From NCBI RefSeq assembly GCF_023660105.1, contig NZ_JAMHGA010000018.1, positions 124,001-188,000 of the forward strand: 64,000 nt of DNA. Direction: 5' to 3'. The notes below the pieces were generated by a model. It worked only from the letters and a program-made list of their open reading frames with translations, was not told where the DNA came from and did no database searches. The DNA is from Desulfovibrio aminophilus (lineage in GTDB: Bacteria; Desulfobacterota; Desulfovibrionia; Desulfovibrionales; Desulfovibrionaceae). A program made the translations under genes and the position numbers. Positions 45,307-54,053 of this stretch are shown one piece after another. Positions within the stretch are counted from its first letter, which is position 1, and every line of letters begins with the position of its first letter.

Positions 45307-46332
45307 ATGAACCTGGCGAAGTTTCCCCGACGCAACTACGTGAAGGAGCCGACCCCCATCGAACCCTTGCCGCGCCTGTCCGGCCTGCTGGGCGGCAAGG
45401 TGAACCTCTGGATGAAGCGGGATGACCTGCTTCCCGGCACGGCCGGCGGCAACAAGACCCGCAAGCTGGACTTCTGCATCGCCGACGCCCTGAACCAGGG
45501 CGCGGACACCATCATCACCTGCGGGGCCGTGCAGTCCAACCACTGCCGCCTGACCCTTGCCTGGGCGGTGAAGGAGGGCCTGGAATGCCATCTGGTGCTT
45601 GAGGAGCGGGTCAAGGGCAGCTTCAAGCCCGAGGCCTCGGGCAACAACTTCCTCTTCGACCTGCTCGGCGTCGCCGGGATCACCGTGGTTCCCGGCGGCA
45701 CGAACATGATGGCGGCCATGCAGGCCGCGGCCGACCGGCTGCGCGGCTCGGGCCGCAAGCCCTACATCATCCCGGGGGGGGCCTCCAACTCCATCGGCGC
45801 CATGGGCTACGTGGCCTGCGCCCAGGAAACCCAGGAACAGCTCTTCCGCATGGGACTGACCATCGACTGCATGGTGGTGCCCAGCGGCAGCGCCGGAACC
45901 CATTCCGGCATCGTGGTGGGCATGCGCGGGTGCAACGCCAACATTCCCGTGGTGGGCGTCAACGTGAGCCGCACCAAGGAGGCGCAGGAGCAGCTCGTGC
46001 GCAAGCTCTCCGGCGAGACCGCCGAGCGGGTCGGCGTGAGCGGCGGCGTCCCGGACGGCGACGTGACCTGCTTCGGCGACTACGTGGGCGCGGGCTATTC
46101 CCTGCCCACGGAAGGAATGGTCGAGGCGGTCCGCCTGCTGGCCTCCAGCGAGGCCATCCTTCTGGACCCCGTGTATTCGGGCAAGGCCATGGCCGGATGC
46201 ATCGACCTGGTGCGCAAGGGATATTTCCCCGAGGGCTCCAACGTCCTCTTCCTGCACACCGGCGGTTCCCCGGCGCTCTACGCCTACCGCGACGTCCTGG
46301 CCTCCGGCTACGACGCGAGAAGGAACGGGTAG
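45307..46332 (+). CDS. PLP-dependent L-cysteate sulfo-lyase / D-cysteine desulfhydrase
   Basis: A 341-residue PLP enzyme of the ACC-deaminase/D-cysteine desulfhydrase fold. The PLP lysine is in GTAGGNKTRKLDF (about residues 45-57), then GAVQSNHCRLTLAWAVKEG (about 75-93) and YIIPGGASNSIGAMGYVAC (about 155-173). From memory, the SNHCRLT and LEERV segments match CuyA, L-cysteate sulfo-lyase, better than enteric DcyD. CuyA releases sulfite, ammonia and pyruvate from cysteate; DcyD releases sulfide. Either would suit a sulfate reducer. It is followed by an NhaC transporter and a GntR gene. The choice between the two reactions is inference. Confidence 0.8.
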   Translation: MNLAKFPRRNYVKEPTPIEPLPRLSGLLGGKVNLWMKRDDLLPGTAGGNKTRKLDFCIADALNQGADTIITCGAVQSNHCRLTLAWAVKEGLECHLVLEERVKGSFKPEASGNNFLFDLLGVAGITVVPGGTNMMAAMQAAADRLRGSGRKPYIIPGGASNSIGAMGYVACAQETQEQLFRMGLTIDCMVVPSGSAGTHSGIVVGMRGCNANIPVVGVNVSRTKEAQEQLVRKLSGETAERVGVSGGVPDGDVTCFGDYVGAGYSLPTEGMVEAVRLLASSEAILLDPVYSGKAMAGCIDLVRKGYFPEGSNVLFLHTGGSPALYAYRDVLASGYDARRNG

Positions 46333-46377
46333 ACAATCCGGCTCAAGATAGGTCAACCTTCTTCAGGAGGATTCTCC

Positions 46378-47775
46378 ATGGATTCCCCCATGATGGAAAA
46401 GCGTCTTGAGATGCATGGCGGCCTGTTCGGCGGCATGGTGCCGCTGCTGGTCCTGATCTCCGGCCTGGTCTGGCTCTCCGTGGCCGAGCGCGGCGGCACC
46501 AAGCCCTTCTGGGCCTGCGCCTGGATCGCGATCGTGGCCGGGCTCTTCTTCGCCAAGAACAAGAATGAATACTGCCAGGCCGCCATGCGCGGCATCGGCG
46601 ACTCCACGGGCATCGTGATCGTCACGGCCTGGCTCTTCGCCGGGGTCTTCGGCAGCCTCATGGCCGCCGGCGGCCTGGTCAAGGGACTGCTCTGGCTGGG
46701 CATGACCACCGGGGCCCAGGGCGCGGTGTTCACCCTGCTGGTCTTCGCGGCGGCCATGCTCTTCTCCCTGGGCACGGGCACGAGCACCGGCACCTGCCTG
46801 GCCCTGACCCCCGTGCTCTATCCTGCGGGCTGCTTCCTCGGGGCCGACCCGGCCATGCTGGCGCTGGCCATCCTGTCCGGCGCGGCCTTCGGCGACAACC
46901 TGGCGCCCATCTCCGACACCACCATCGTCTCGGCCTTCACCCAGGGGGCCACCATGCGCGACGTGGTGCGCAGCCGGGCTCCATTGGCCCTGGTGGCGGC
47001 GGCCATCGCGGCGACGGCCTTCGCCGTGTTCGGGGGCGGCGGGGTCGCCCGGCCACTGCCCGAGATCCAGGCCCAGATGGACCCGAGCGGGGCCTTCATG
47101 CTCGTCGCCCTGGTCATCGTGGTCATCGCCGCGCTCGCCGGGCGGCACATCATCGAGTCGCTCATTTACGGCAACGTGGCCGCGGCGGTGATCGGCATGC
47201 TCACCGGCAACATCACCCCGGCGGCCATCTTCTCCATCCCGGCCAAGCGCGGCGACTCCACCGGCATCATCCAGAACGGGATCAACGGCGTGGTCGGGGC
47301 GATCATCTTCGCCATCCTGATCCTGGCCGTGACCCAGATCCTGGTGGAAAGCGGCATCATGCGCCGCATCCTGGACGTGGCGGAGCGCGTCATGGCGCGC
47401 ACGGTGCGCCAGGCCGAGCTGTTCATCATCGGCATCACGGTGCTGGCCTCGATCCCCATCTCGGCCAACGCCCCGGCGGAGCTCCTGGTGGGGCCGAGCC
47501 TGGTGCGGCCCCTGGGCGAGAAGTTCAACCTGGCTCCGGCGCGGCGCGCCAACCTCATGGACTGCGCCGTGTGCACCGTCTTCTTCACCCTGCCGTGGCA
47601 CATCGTGGTCGCGGCCTGGTACGGGGCGGTGGTCTCCTCCTCGGCCACCTACGGGCTGGAAGCCCCCTCGGTGGGCATTGCACTCTACAACCCCTACTCC
47701 TGGGCCCTTCTGGCGGTCATCGTCTTCTCGGCGATCACCGGCTGGAACCGGCGCTACGCCGCCGAGCAGGCCTGA
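46378..47775 (+). CDS. NhaC-family Na+/H+ antiporter-like transporter
   Basis: A 465-residue protein with about 12 membrane segments. CAGGAGGATT precedes the ATG. LFSLGTGTSTGTCLALTPV (about residues 123-141) and SGAAFGDNLAPISDTTIVSA (about 166-185) are the NhaC signature around the ion site. Members exchange Na+ for H+, or organic anions such as malate and lactate. Its position 45 bp after the lyase gene suggests that it moves the lyase's substrate or a product ion, but direction and substrate are inferred. Confidence 0.9.
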   Translation: MDSPMMEKRLEMHGGLFGGMVPLLVLISGLVWLSVAERGGTKPFWACAWIAIVAGLFFAKNKNEYCQAAMRGIGDSTGIVIVTAWLFAGVFGSLMAAGGLVKGLLWLGMTTGAQGAVFTLLVFAAAMLFSLGTGTSTGTCLALTPVLYPAGCFLGADPAMLALAILSGAAFGDNLAPISDTTIVSAFTQGATMRDVVRSRAPLALVAAAIAATAFAVFGGGGVARPLPEIQAQMDPSGAFMLVALVIVVIAALAGRHIIESLIYGNVAAAVIGMLTGNITPAAIFSIPAKRGDSTGIIQNGINGVVGAIIFAILILAVTQILVESGIMRRILDVAERVMARTVRQAELFIIGITVLASIPISANAPAELLVGPSLVRPLGEKFNLAPARRANLMDCAVCTVFFTLPWHIVVAAWYGAVVSSSATYGLEAPSVGIALYNPYSWALLAVIVFSAITGWNRRYAAEQA

Positions 47776-47800
47776 ACCAGGTCCGCATCCCGCACATCAG

Positions 47801-47824
47801 GGGAGGGCTTCGGCCCTCCCTTTT
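47801..47824 (+). terminator. Terminator after the nhaC-type gene
   Basis: GGGAGGGC-TTCG-GCCCTCCC followed by TTTT, a stable tetraloop hairpin 25 bp after the stop codon. The GntR gene would then need its own promoter or readthrough. Confidence 0.85.
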
Positions 47825-48007
47825 CATGCCCAGCGGAGTTCCCGCCGCGACGACCGGAGCCTGTTGCGTCCCCCTGCCGGTGTTGCTACAAGGGCGCAGT
47901 TCGCCGACGGGGAATGGAGCGTGTTTCCCTCCCACCGGGGCCCTTCGGCTCCATCGCGGCGGTAATTCCCCTCGACCGGCCCGCTCCGAAGCGGGCGCGT
48001 GGACCCT

Positions 48008-48667
48008 ATGCCAATCAGCAAGCAGACCTACGGCGAACAGGTCGTCCAATACATCAAGCAATCCATCCGCGCGGGCACGCTCCGGCCGGGCGACCGGATC
48101 AGCGAGGAACAGCTGGCCAAGGAGCTGTCCGTAAGCCGGGCCCCCATCCGCGAGGCCATGCAGACGCTGGCCAACGAGGGCGTGCTGGTCTCCGCGCCGC
48201 ACAAGGGCAAGCGCATCACCGAGATGTCCCCGCAGGAAATCCGCGACAGCTATTTCATCGGCGGCGCCCTGGAGGGCGCGCTCGCGGCCTCCTCGCTGTC
48301 CGCCTACACCGAGGAGGATTTTCGGAATCTGGCGGACATCGCGGAGCGCATGCGCACGTCCCAGCAGGACCCCGTGAACGTGGAGATGCTGGAGGCGCTG
48401 GACAACGAGTTCCACGGAATCATCTTCTCCCGGACCTCCAGCCGCATGATCGTGGACATCATCCGCCGGTCCTGCCAGGGCGTGTCCAAGCTGCTCTATT
48501 ATCCCCGCTGGAAGCGGCTCTTCTCGCGCAGCGAGGTCTACGAACGGCACCAGAAGATCATCGACGCCCTGCGCTCGGGCGATGTCGCGCGCATCGAGAC
48601 CACCTTCCGCGACCACTACAACGAGATCGGCGAACGCATGTCCCGCGGCGGCCGTGAGTCGGGGTGA
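48008..48667 (+). CDS. GntR-family (FadR-type) regulator
   Basis: A 219-residue regulator from ATG 48008. The winged helix (about 1-70) contains GDRISEEQLAKELSVSRAPI and REAMQTLANEGVL, the GntR signature. The C-terminal FCD-type helical domain (about 78-215) has DNEFHGIIF near 135 and RHQKIIDALRSGD and DHYNEIGERM near the end, with the Asp/His metal-binding residues of that group. The palindrome ATTGTCGACAAT in front of the lyase gene suits a GntR dimer. It probably represses the lyase-nhaC genes until an organic acid ligand binds. Confidence 0.88.
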   Translation: MPISKQTYGEQVVQYIKQSIRAGTLRPGDRISEEQLAKELSVSRAPIREAMQTLANEGVLVSAPHKGKRITEMSPQEIRDSYFIGGALEGALAASSLSAYTEEDFRNLADIAERMRTSQQDPVNVEMLEALDNEFHGIIFSRTSSRMIVDIIRRSCQGVSKLLYYPRWKRLFSRSEVYERHQKIIDALRSGDVARIETTFRDHYNEIGERMSRGGRESG

Positions 48668-48685
48668 GCCGTCGACTTCCGTTTG

Positions 48686-48723
48686 TGGCTGTTTCTCAAT
48701 AAATTTTTATTGACAAACAACCA
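48686..48723. repeat. 38-bp AT-rich inverted repeat
   Basis: Arms of 18 bp (48686-48703 and 48706-48723) match at 16 of 18 positions around a TT centre; the inner 8 bp (TCAATAAA/TTTATTGA) are perfect. It begins 19 bp after the GntR stop and ends 53 bp before the DUF2975 gene. A TTGACA box (48710-48715) lies in the right arm. It could be an operator for the downstream XRE protein or a terminator lacking a T-run. Confidence 0.7.
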
Positions 48724-48775
48724 TAGTGGGGCGAAAAGGGGCCTCGGGGCAGACAAGCGCCCCGTGGAGGTCCGC

Positions 48776-49312
48776 ATGGACGGCATGGACAGGATTCGCA
48801 AGGTGAGCGGGACGTTCCGCCTGTTGAGCACCCTGGCGATGGTGGCCATTCCCCTGGTGCTGACGGTCTATTGGCTGGCCTTCGACCATCTGCCCGAGGA
48901 CATGGTGGCGGGTGTGCTGCCCGGAAACACGGCGCGGCCCCTGGGACTCGTCCCGAGTCTGCTCGCCCTGGCGGCCTGTCTGCCCCCGACAGCGGCCCTT
49001 GTGCGCGGCTTCGCGCTCCTGCGCCGCCTGTTCGGGCTCTACGGCCAGGGCCGGGTCTTCAGCCAGGACGTGGTCGGCTGCTACCGGGGCCTGGGGCGGA
49101 CGCTCCTGGCCTGGGGCGCGGCCCTGTTCCTCCAGACTCCCTTGCTGAGCCTGGCCCTGACCAGCGGCAACCCTCCCGGCAGCCACGTGATCAGCGTGGG
49201 CATCGGCACGGGCGAGCTCACGGCCGTTTTCCTGGGCGGCTTGGCGCTGCTCATCTCCTGGGTCATGGACGAGGGCCGCAAGCTGGACGAGGAACAATCC
49301 CTGACCGTGTGA
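48776..49312 (+). CDS. DUF2975 membrane protein
   Basis: A 178-residue protein with GGAGG 7 nt before ATG 48776. Four membrane segments at about residues 17-38, 55-75, 97-118 and 135-160, with an intracellular loop LLRRLFGLYGQGRVFSQDVV (about 75-95) that is characteristic of DUF2975. Its role is unknown. Families of this type are nearly always followed by a small XRE-type regulator, as here (6 bp between the genes), which suggests a membrane-linked control of the DNA-binding partner. Confidence 0.85.
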   Translation: MDGMDRIRKVSGTFRLLSTLAMVAIPLVLTVYWLAFDHLPEDMVAGVLPGNTARPLGLVPSLLALAACLPPTAALVRGFALLRRLFGLYGQGRVFSQDVVGCYRGLGRTLLAWGAALFLQTPLLSLALTSGNPPGSHVISVGIGTGELTAVFLGGLALLISWVMDEGRKLDEEQSLTV

Positions 49313-49318
49313 GGACGC

Positions 49319-49537
49319 ATGCCCATCGTCGTGAATCTTGACGTGGCCCTCGCGCGGCGCAAGATGTTCTCCAAGGAGCTGGCCGAGGCCGTGGGCATCA
49401 CGGTCCAGAACCTCTCCATCCTCAAGACCGGCAAGGCAAAGGCCATCCGCTTCTCCACCCTGGAGGCCATCTGCCGCCACCTGGACTGCCAGCCCGGCGA
49501 CATCCTGGAGTACCGGCCCGGCGACGATCAGGAGTAG
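49319..49537 (+). CDS. Small Cro/CI-type HTH regulator
   Basis: A 72-residue protein that is almost only a helix-turn-helix: MFSKELAEAVGITVQNLSIL (residues 16-35), then RFSTLEAICRHLDCQPGDIL (about 44-63), the YozG/XRE_2 pattern. It is co-transcribed with DUF2975 and probably regulates the pair through the inverted repeat at 48,686. Its end overlaps the convergent gene by 10 bp. Confidence 0.9.
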   Translation: MPIVVNLDVALARRKMFSKELAEAVGITVQNLSILKTGKAKAIRFSTLEAICRHLDCQPGDILEYRPGDDQE

Positions 49538-50316
49538 AGCGCCCGGATGCGGCGGAAGAGGGCGGGCTTGCGGTCGTACTGGTGAACCAGGGCGGCCGGG
49601 AGTCCGGCCTCGTTGAGCGCCTCGCCCGCCTCGGACAGCTCCGGTTCCCCGGGCGTGGAGCCCAGGGTCAGGATCGGTCCGTCGTTGCCCAGGAAGCGGA
49701 GACTCGGCGGCGGGTCGCGGCGCAGGAGATGGTTGTGCAGGCCCTGGTCGTACCCGGCCATGCGCGGCCCCGGCGTGAAGGGCAGCAGCCGCGCGGTCAT
49801 GCGCTCCAGGTAGTCGAGCACCGCGCCGGGTTCGCCCACGCTCGTGCCGGAGCAGGACAGGGGCTCGGCCGCCACCTCGGCCAGCGCCGCCTCGCCCAGA
49901 TGGCCGCGCAGCCAGTGCGAGGTGTGCGGGCAGGAGCCCACGCTGGCCGAGCGGTGCTCCAGCGCGGCGCAGAACGCGCCGGGCCAGTCCACGGACGCCG
50001 GGTTGCGCTGGAAGATCACGTCCCGGGTGTCGGTGAGAAGCACTCGGCCGAACTCCCGCGAGTGTTCCCGCAACCAGTCCCGGTAGAGGAAATAGCGCCA
50101 GGCGTTGTAGGGAACGTGCTCCATCTCCGCCGGGCGGTTGAAGAGCAGCGTTTCCACGCCGTGGGGCTCCAGGCGCTCCGCCTCCCTGGTGGTGGGCGAG
50201 ACGAAGAGCAGGCAGCGGCCTCGGAAGCCGGAGCGCTCCAGGGAGGCGGCGAAGGGCCTCATGTCGCCGTAGTGGTATCCGGCGGCCAGGCCGAGGACGA
50301 GAAAGGCGTCGGGCAC
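49528..50316 (-). CDS. Glycosyltransferase-like protein
   Basis: A 262-residue protein. RVLLTDTRDVIFQRNP (about residues 90-105) contains a DTRD motif positioned like the DxD metal site of GT-A glycosyltransferases. MPDAFLVLGLAAGYHYGDMRPF starts the fold, and AGYDQGLHNHLL (about 187-198) resembles the acceptor side. I recognise no named family, though similar stand-alone proteins occur near surface-polysaccharide genes. Its 3' end overlaps the XRE gene by 10 bp (convergent). Confidence 0.65.
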   Translation of the reverse strand: MPDAFLVLGLAAGYHYGDMRPFAASLERSGFRGRCLLFVSPTTREAERLEPHGVETLLFNRPAEMEHVPYNAWRYFLYRDWLREHSREFGRVLLTDTRDVIFQRNPASVDWPGAFCAALEHRSASVGSCPHTSHWLRGHLGEAALAEVAAEPLSCSGTSVGEPGAVLDYLERMTARLLPFTPGPRMAGYDQGLHNHLLRRDPPPSLRFLGNDGPILTLGSTPGEPELSEAGEALNEAGLPAALVHQYDRKPALFRRIRALYS

Positions 50317-50507
50317 GGGACCTCCTGACGACCGCCGAGGCTAGCCCAGGGGCGGGGGCGGGTCAATTCCATCGGGAACGGCGGCCCCGTTTCGCGCTTG
50401 CCTTTCGCCGTCGTGGAAAGCAGAATATGATTCTGCCCATCCGAGTCCCAAGACGAGAAACCGTCTCCAACCCGCCGTAAGCCCGGCGGTTCATGAGGTC
50501 GGCCAGG

Positions 50508-51230
50508 ATGTCCACCTACTATGACTCGTTGTTGGAACGCCTCCGGGCCCTCATCGACGCGGGGTTGGATGCGCGGAGCACTGGCCGGGCTCTGGAACTC
50601 TTGGGCGGTGTCGCTCCGGCCGAGGAGGCATTGGAGCAACTGCGGCTCTATAACGAGACCTTGCCCAAGGCCGAGGAGTTCCCGTTCACTCGGCAAACCC
50701 GGTTCCTGCACTTCCTTTGGGATGCATTCGACAAGCTGCCCCGCTGTCTGTCCGTGAATTTCTCCATTCCCTTCCGCAGGCTCCTGGCTGAGCGGCTTTT
50801 CGCCCGGTGCGGCCCGGGGTTCATCTGCGAGGAGAACATGCGTTTCAACTTCGCGGCCCTGCTGCGCGTGGGCGAGGGCGTGTTCATCAACCGGAATGTG
50901 TTTCTGGACACCAAGGGCGGAGTGGAGATCGGCGACTTCGCGGCCCTGGCCGAGGACGTGCGCGTCTTCTCCCACGGCCACTCCGAGTCCTCGCATCTGG
51001 AGCGGAGCTACGCTCCGGTGCGCATCGGCGCCTACGCCAAGGTCTACTCCGGGGCCGTGATCCTGCCCGGGGTTACGGTGGGCGACGAGTCCATCGTGGC
51101 CTCCCATGCCCTGGTCAACCGTGACGTGCCTCCGGGCATGGTGGTGGCCGGGATGCCCGCCAAAATCATTCGCGAACGCCGTTCCGATGGCCGCCACGGC
51201 GTGGATCTGGAGCATATCTGGCTCTATTGA
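50508..51230 (+). CDS. Maltose O-acetyltransferase-like acyltransferase (left-handed beta-helix)
   Basis: About 240 residues from ATG 50508 (an in-frame ATG lies 15 nt upstream at 50493). A helical N-terminal region (1-85) precedes hexapeptide repeats (about 115-220): GEGVFINRNVFLDTKGGVEI, GDFAALAEDVRVFSHGH and RIGAYAKVYSGAVILPGVTV. The His in FSHGH is the expected catalytic residue. The N-terminal region resembles the Mac domain and family members acetylate sugars with acetyl-CoA. It may modify a surface sugar. It is followed by an AraC gene. Confidence 0.85.
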   Translation: MSTYYDSLLERLRALIDAGLDARSTGRALELLGGVAPAEEALEQLRLYNETLPKAEEFPFTRQTRFLHFLWDAFDKLPRCLSVNFSIPFRRLLAERLFARCGPGFICEENMRFNFAALLRVGEGVFINRNVFLDTKGGVEIGDFAALAEDVRVFSHGHSESSHLERSYAPVRIGAYAKVYSGAVILPGVTVGDESIVASHALVNRDVPPGMVVAGMPAKIIRERRSDGRHGVDLEHIWLY

Positions 51231-51293
51231 TTCGGCGTGGGGCGGGCAATTTTTTCCAAGACGAGCCCGCCCTCGGGTGGTAGAGACGGACGC

Positions 51294-52133
51294 ATGGCGC
51301 ATCACGAAGGGTTCCCGGGCCTGGAGGAGGTCCGCTTCGCCCGCGACGAGGATCTGGGCGGCCTGGAGGTGCGTCTGGCGCGCTACAAGGACTTCGCCTT
51401 CGCCAACCACTGGCACGACTGCTTCTCCATCGGCGCGGCCCTGAACGGCGGCAGCCTCTGCATCCGCAACCGCGACAACAGCGTCATCCGCACCGGCCAG
51501 CTCTGCCTGCTCAACCCCGGGCAGGTCCATTCCGGCGTGCCCGCGCGCGACGTGGGCATCACCTACCTCATGTTCTACGTGGACCCCGGGGAGATGCGCC
51601 GGGTGGCGACGCGGGTCACGGGCCGGGACGACGGCTGCCCCGAGTTCCACTCCGTCATCTCCGCCGACCCGGAACTGTTCCAGGCCATGCTGCGCCTGGA
51701 CCGGGCCGTGTTCGGCAAGGGCGGCCTGCTCACCCGCGAGAGCCTGTCGCTCTCGGCCCTGGCCGAACTGCTCGTGCGCAACGGACACCTCCGGCCGGAC
51801 GCGCGCCGCGACGGCGACGAGCCCGGGGCCGTGTCACGCGCCCGGGAGTACCTGGCCGACAACCTGTCCGGCCCGGTGAGCCTGGACGACCTGGCCCGGG
51901 CCGCCGGGCTCTCGGCCTACCACCTCCTGCGGGTCTTCAAGAAGGCCGTGGGCGTCACGCCCCACGCCTGGTTGACCCAGCTGCGCGTGGAACGGGCCCG
52001 GCGTCTCCTGCTCCAGGGCGTGTCCCCGGCCGAGGCGGCCCTGGCCACGGGTTTCTACGACCAGAGCCACTTCACCAACACCTTCCGCCGCTTCATGGGG
52101 GTCACGCCCCGCCGCTACCGCCTGCTCCGCTGA
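51294..52133 (+). CDS. AraC-family regulator (cupin N-domain), EamA-linked
   Basis: A 279-residue regulator from ATG 51294. The N-terminal cupin has HWHDCFSIGAAL (about residues 38-49) and RTGQLCLLNPGQVHSG, the ligand pocket. The double HTH (about 180-275) reads DLARAAGLSAYHLLRVFKKA and ATGFYDQSHFTNTFRRFMGV. It is followed after 73 bp by an EamA transporter gene on the same strand and closely resembles the AraC protein at 54,054. It probably controls its neighbouring exporter in response to the exported compound. Confidence 0.88.
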   Translation: MAHHEGFPGLEEVRFARDEDLGGLEVRLARYKDFAFANHWHDCFSIGAALNGGSLCIRNRDNSVIRTGQLCLLNPGQVHSGVPARDVGITYLMFYVDPGEMRRVATRVTGRDDGCPEFHSVISADPELFQAMLRLDRAVFGKGGLLTRESLSLSALAELLVRNGHLRPDARRDGDEPGAVSRAREYLADNLSGPVSLDDLARAAGLSAYHLLRVFKKAVGVTPHAWLTQLRVERARRLLLQGVSPAEAALATGFYDQSHFTNTFRRFMGVTPRRYRLLR

Positions 52134-52206
52134 GGCAATTCCTTCCAAGAAATTTCGGCGCGCACGCGCTAGGAAGGGGGCGACGCCGAGGCGTCAGGAG
52201 GCTTTC

Positions 52207-53127
52207 ATGCGCGACCGTTCCCTGCTTCCCGTGCTGGCCCTGTTGACCACCGTGGTCCTCTGGGGTCTGTCCTACCCGGCCATGAAGACCGCGGTCACGG
52301 CCCTGGACCCCCAGGCCGTGATGTGGGCCCGCATGGTCGTGGCCCTGCTCACCCTGCTGCCCGTGGCCACCCGCGTCTGGCCCCGCATGCGCCGGGCCGA
52401 CCTCCCGGCCCTGGCGGCCATGTGCCTGCTCATGCCCTGCGCCTACTTCTTCTTCGAGTCCAACGCCCTGCGCTACACCACCTCGATGCAGGCCGGGATC
52501 GTCTCGGCCACCGTGCCCCTGCTGGTGGCCGTGGGGGCCTGGATGTTCCTCAAGGAGCCGCTCACCGCGCGCGCCCTGGCCGGGCTTCTGCTGGCCCTGG
52601 CCGGGGTCAGCCTGATGAGCCTCCAGGGCCGGGCCACGGAGACCGCCTCGGACCCCCTGCTGGGCAACGCCCTGGAGGTCTGCGCCATGATCTGCGCCGC
52701 CGGGTCCATGCTCGTGCTCAAGCGCCTCTCCGCGCGCTACGGCTCCTGGTCGCTGACCATGCTCCAGACCGTGGCCGGGATGCTCTTCTTTCTCCCCGGC
52801 GCGCCGATCCTCTTCGACCGTTGGGATGCACTGCTCCACGGGGGGCAGCTCTGGATTCTCCTCTTCCTCGGCGCGGGCGCGAGCCTGGGAGCCTTCGGCC
52901 TGTACAACTGGGGCATGAGCCGCATGGAGGCGGGCCGGGCCTCGGCCTACATCAACCTCGTGCCGGTGATGGCCGTGGTCTTCGGTTGGTTGTTCCTGGG
53001 CGAGAGCTTGACTCTGGGGCAGATCTGGGCCGCGCTGCTCGTGCTGGCCGGGGTGGGCCTGAGCCAGATGCGCTCACGGCCGCGCCGGGGGCGGTCAGCA
53101 CTCGGCGCGGAGGCCGCCGGTCGCTGA
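52207..53127 (+). CDS. EamA/DMT-family transporter
   Basis: A 306-residue protein with ten membrane segments in two EamA repeats (about 8-140 and 150-285). WGLSYPAMKTAVTALDPQAV (about residues 19-38) and RYTTSMQAGIVSATVPLLVA (about 91-110) are the first repeat, and GMSRMEAGRASAYINLVPVM the second. Members export amino acids or metabolites. It is second after the AraC gene, and its last 33 bp overlap the convergent EamA gene. Confidence 0.9.
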   Translation: MRDRSLLPVLALLTTVVLWGLSYPAMKTAVTALDPQAVMWARMVVALLTLLPVATRVWPRMRRADLPALAAMCLLMPCAYFFFESNALRYTTSMQAGIVSATVPLLVAVGAWMFLKEPLTARALAGLLLALAGVSLMSLQGRATETASDPLLGNALEVCAMICAAGSMLVLKRLSARYGSWSLTMLQTVAGMLFFLPGAPILFDRWDALLHGGQLWILLFLGAGASLGAFGLYNWGMSRMEAGRASAYINLVPVMAVVFGWLFLGESLTLGQIWAALLVLAGVGLSQMRSRPRRGRSALGAEAAGR

Positions 53128-54012
53128 TCGCCGCCGCGCCGGGGCCGAGAGCAGGGCGATGCCGCCGAGCACGCAGATGCAGCCCAGCACATGGCCCCAC
53201 CCCAGGGGCTCGTCCAGGAAGGCCCAGGAGAAGAACAAGGCGCTCACCGGCATGAGCCCGCTGTAGACTCCGGCCGTGGCGGCCGGAACCCGCGCCACGC
53301 CGTAAAACCAGAGCACGTAGGCCAGCACGCTCACGGCTCCGCCGTAGTAGAGGAGCAGGAGCCACTGCCCAAGTCCCAGGGCGGCGAAGTCGAAGTGTGC
53401 CGCCTGCCAGGCCGCCGGGCCCAGGAACTGCGCCAGGCCGATGCAGCTCACGGCCGTGGACGCGGCCAGGGCCGAAAGCGAAGCAGGCAGGGCCTTGCGC
53501 AGGAGCAGGAAGACCGCCTCTCCGATCACCGCCCCGAGCACGAACAGGTCGCCCGTGAGGGACGACTCCCCGCCGTTTCCGGCGTTCAGAGCGGCGATGC
53601 TCATGGTCCCGGCCAGGGCCAGGAGGATGCCCAGCGTGCCCCTTTTCCCCGGGCGCTCCTTGAGGAAGATCAGGGCCAGGAACGCGATCCAGGCCGGAGT
53701 GGTGCCCGTGAGCACCCCGGCCGAGGCCGCGTCCGTGCGCAGCAGGCCGAGCAGGAGCAGGACGTTGAAGAGGAAGACCCCGCAGAAGGTCTGGAGGAAG
53801 AGCAGGCCCCAGTCCCGGGCCCGCAGGCGGGGCAGGCCGCCCTCCAGCAGCCGCAGCAGGGGCAGGGCCAGGGCGCAGGCCACGAGAAAGCGCAGGCCCA
53901 GCGCCAGATGCAGGGGCATGGACAGGGCCACGGTCTTGCCCACGGCCACGGAACTTCCGACGATGCACATGGCCCCGGCCAGACAGGCCCGGGCGGCGAA
54001 CGGCGACGACAT
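53095..54012 (-). CDS. EamA/DMT-family transporter
   Basis: A 305-residue protein from ATG 54012 (MSSPFAARACLAG); the longer frame reads through the neighbouring AraC gene. Ten predicted segments in two EamA repeats: GSSVAVGKTVALSMPLHLAL and LRTDAASAGVLTGTTPAWIA, then GVARVPAATAGVYSGLMPVS. It lies divergent in order to the EamA gene at 52,207 and overlaps it by 33 bp at the 3' end. An AraC gene lies 41 bp downstream on the same map side (upstream of it in transcription). Confidence 0.9.
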   Translation of the reverse strand: MSSPFAARACLAGAMCIVGSSVAVGKTVALSMPLHLALGLRFLVACALALPLLRLLEGGLPRLRARDWGLLFLQTFCGVFLFNVLLLLGLLRTDAASAGVLTGTTPAWIAFLALIFLKERPGKRGTLGILLALAGTMSIAALNAGNGGESSLTGDLFVLGAVIGEAVFLLLRKALPASLSALAASTAVSCIGLAQFLGPAAWQAAHFDFAALGLGQWLLLLYYGGAVSVLAYVLWFYGVARVPAATAGVYSGLMPVSALFFSWAFLDEPLGWGHVLGCICVLGGIALLSAPARRRSATGGLRAEC

Positions 54013-54053
54013 GGGAGCCTCCTTGCGATGGCCCCAGCATGTCGCGTCCCGGC

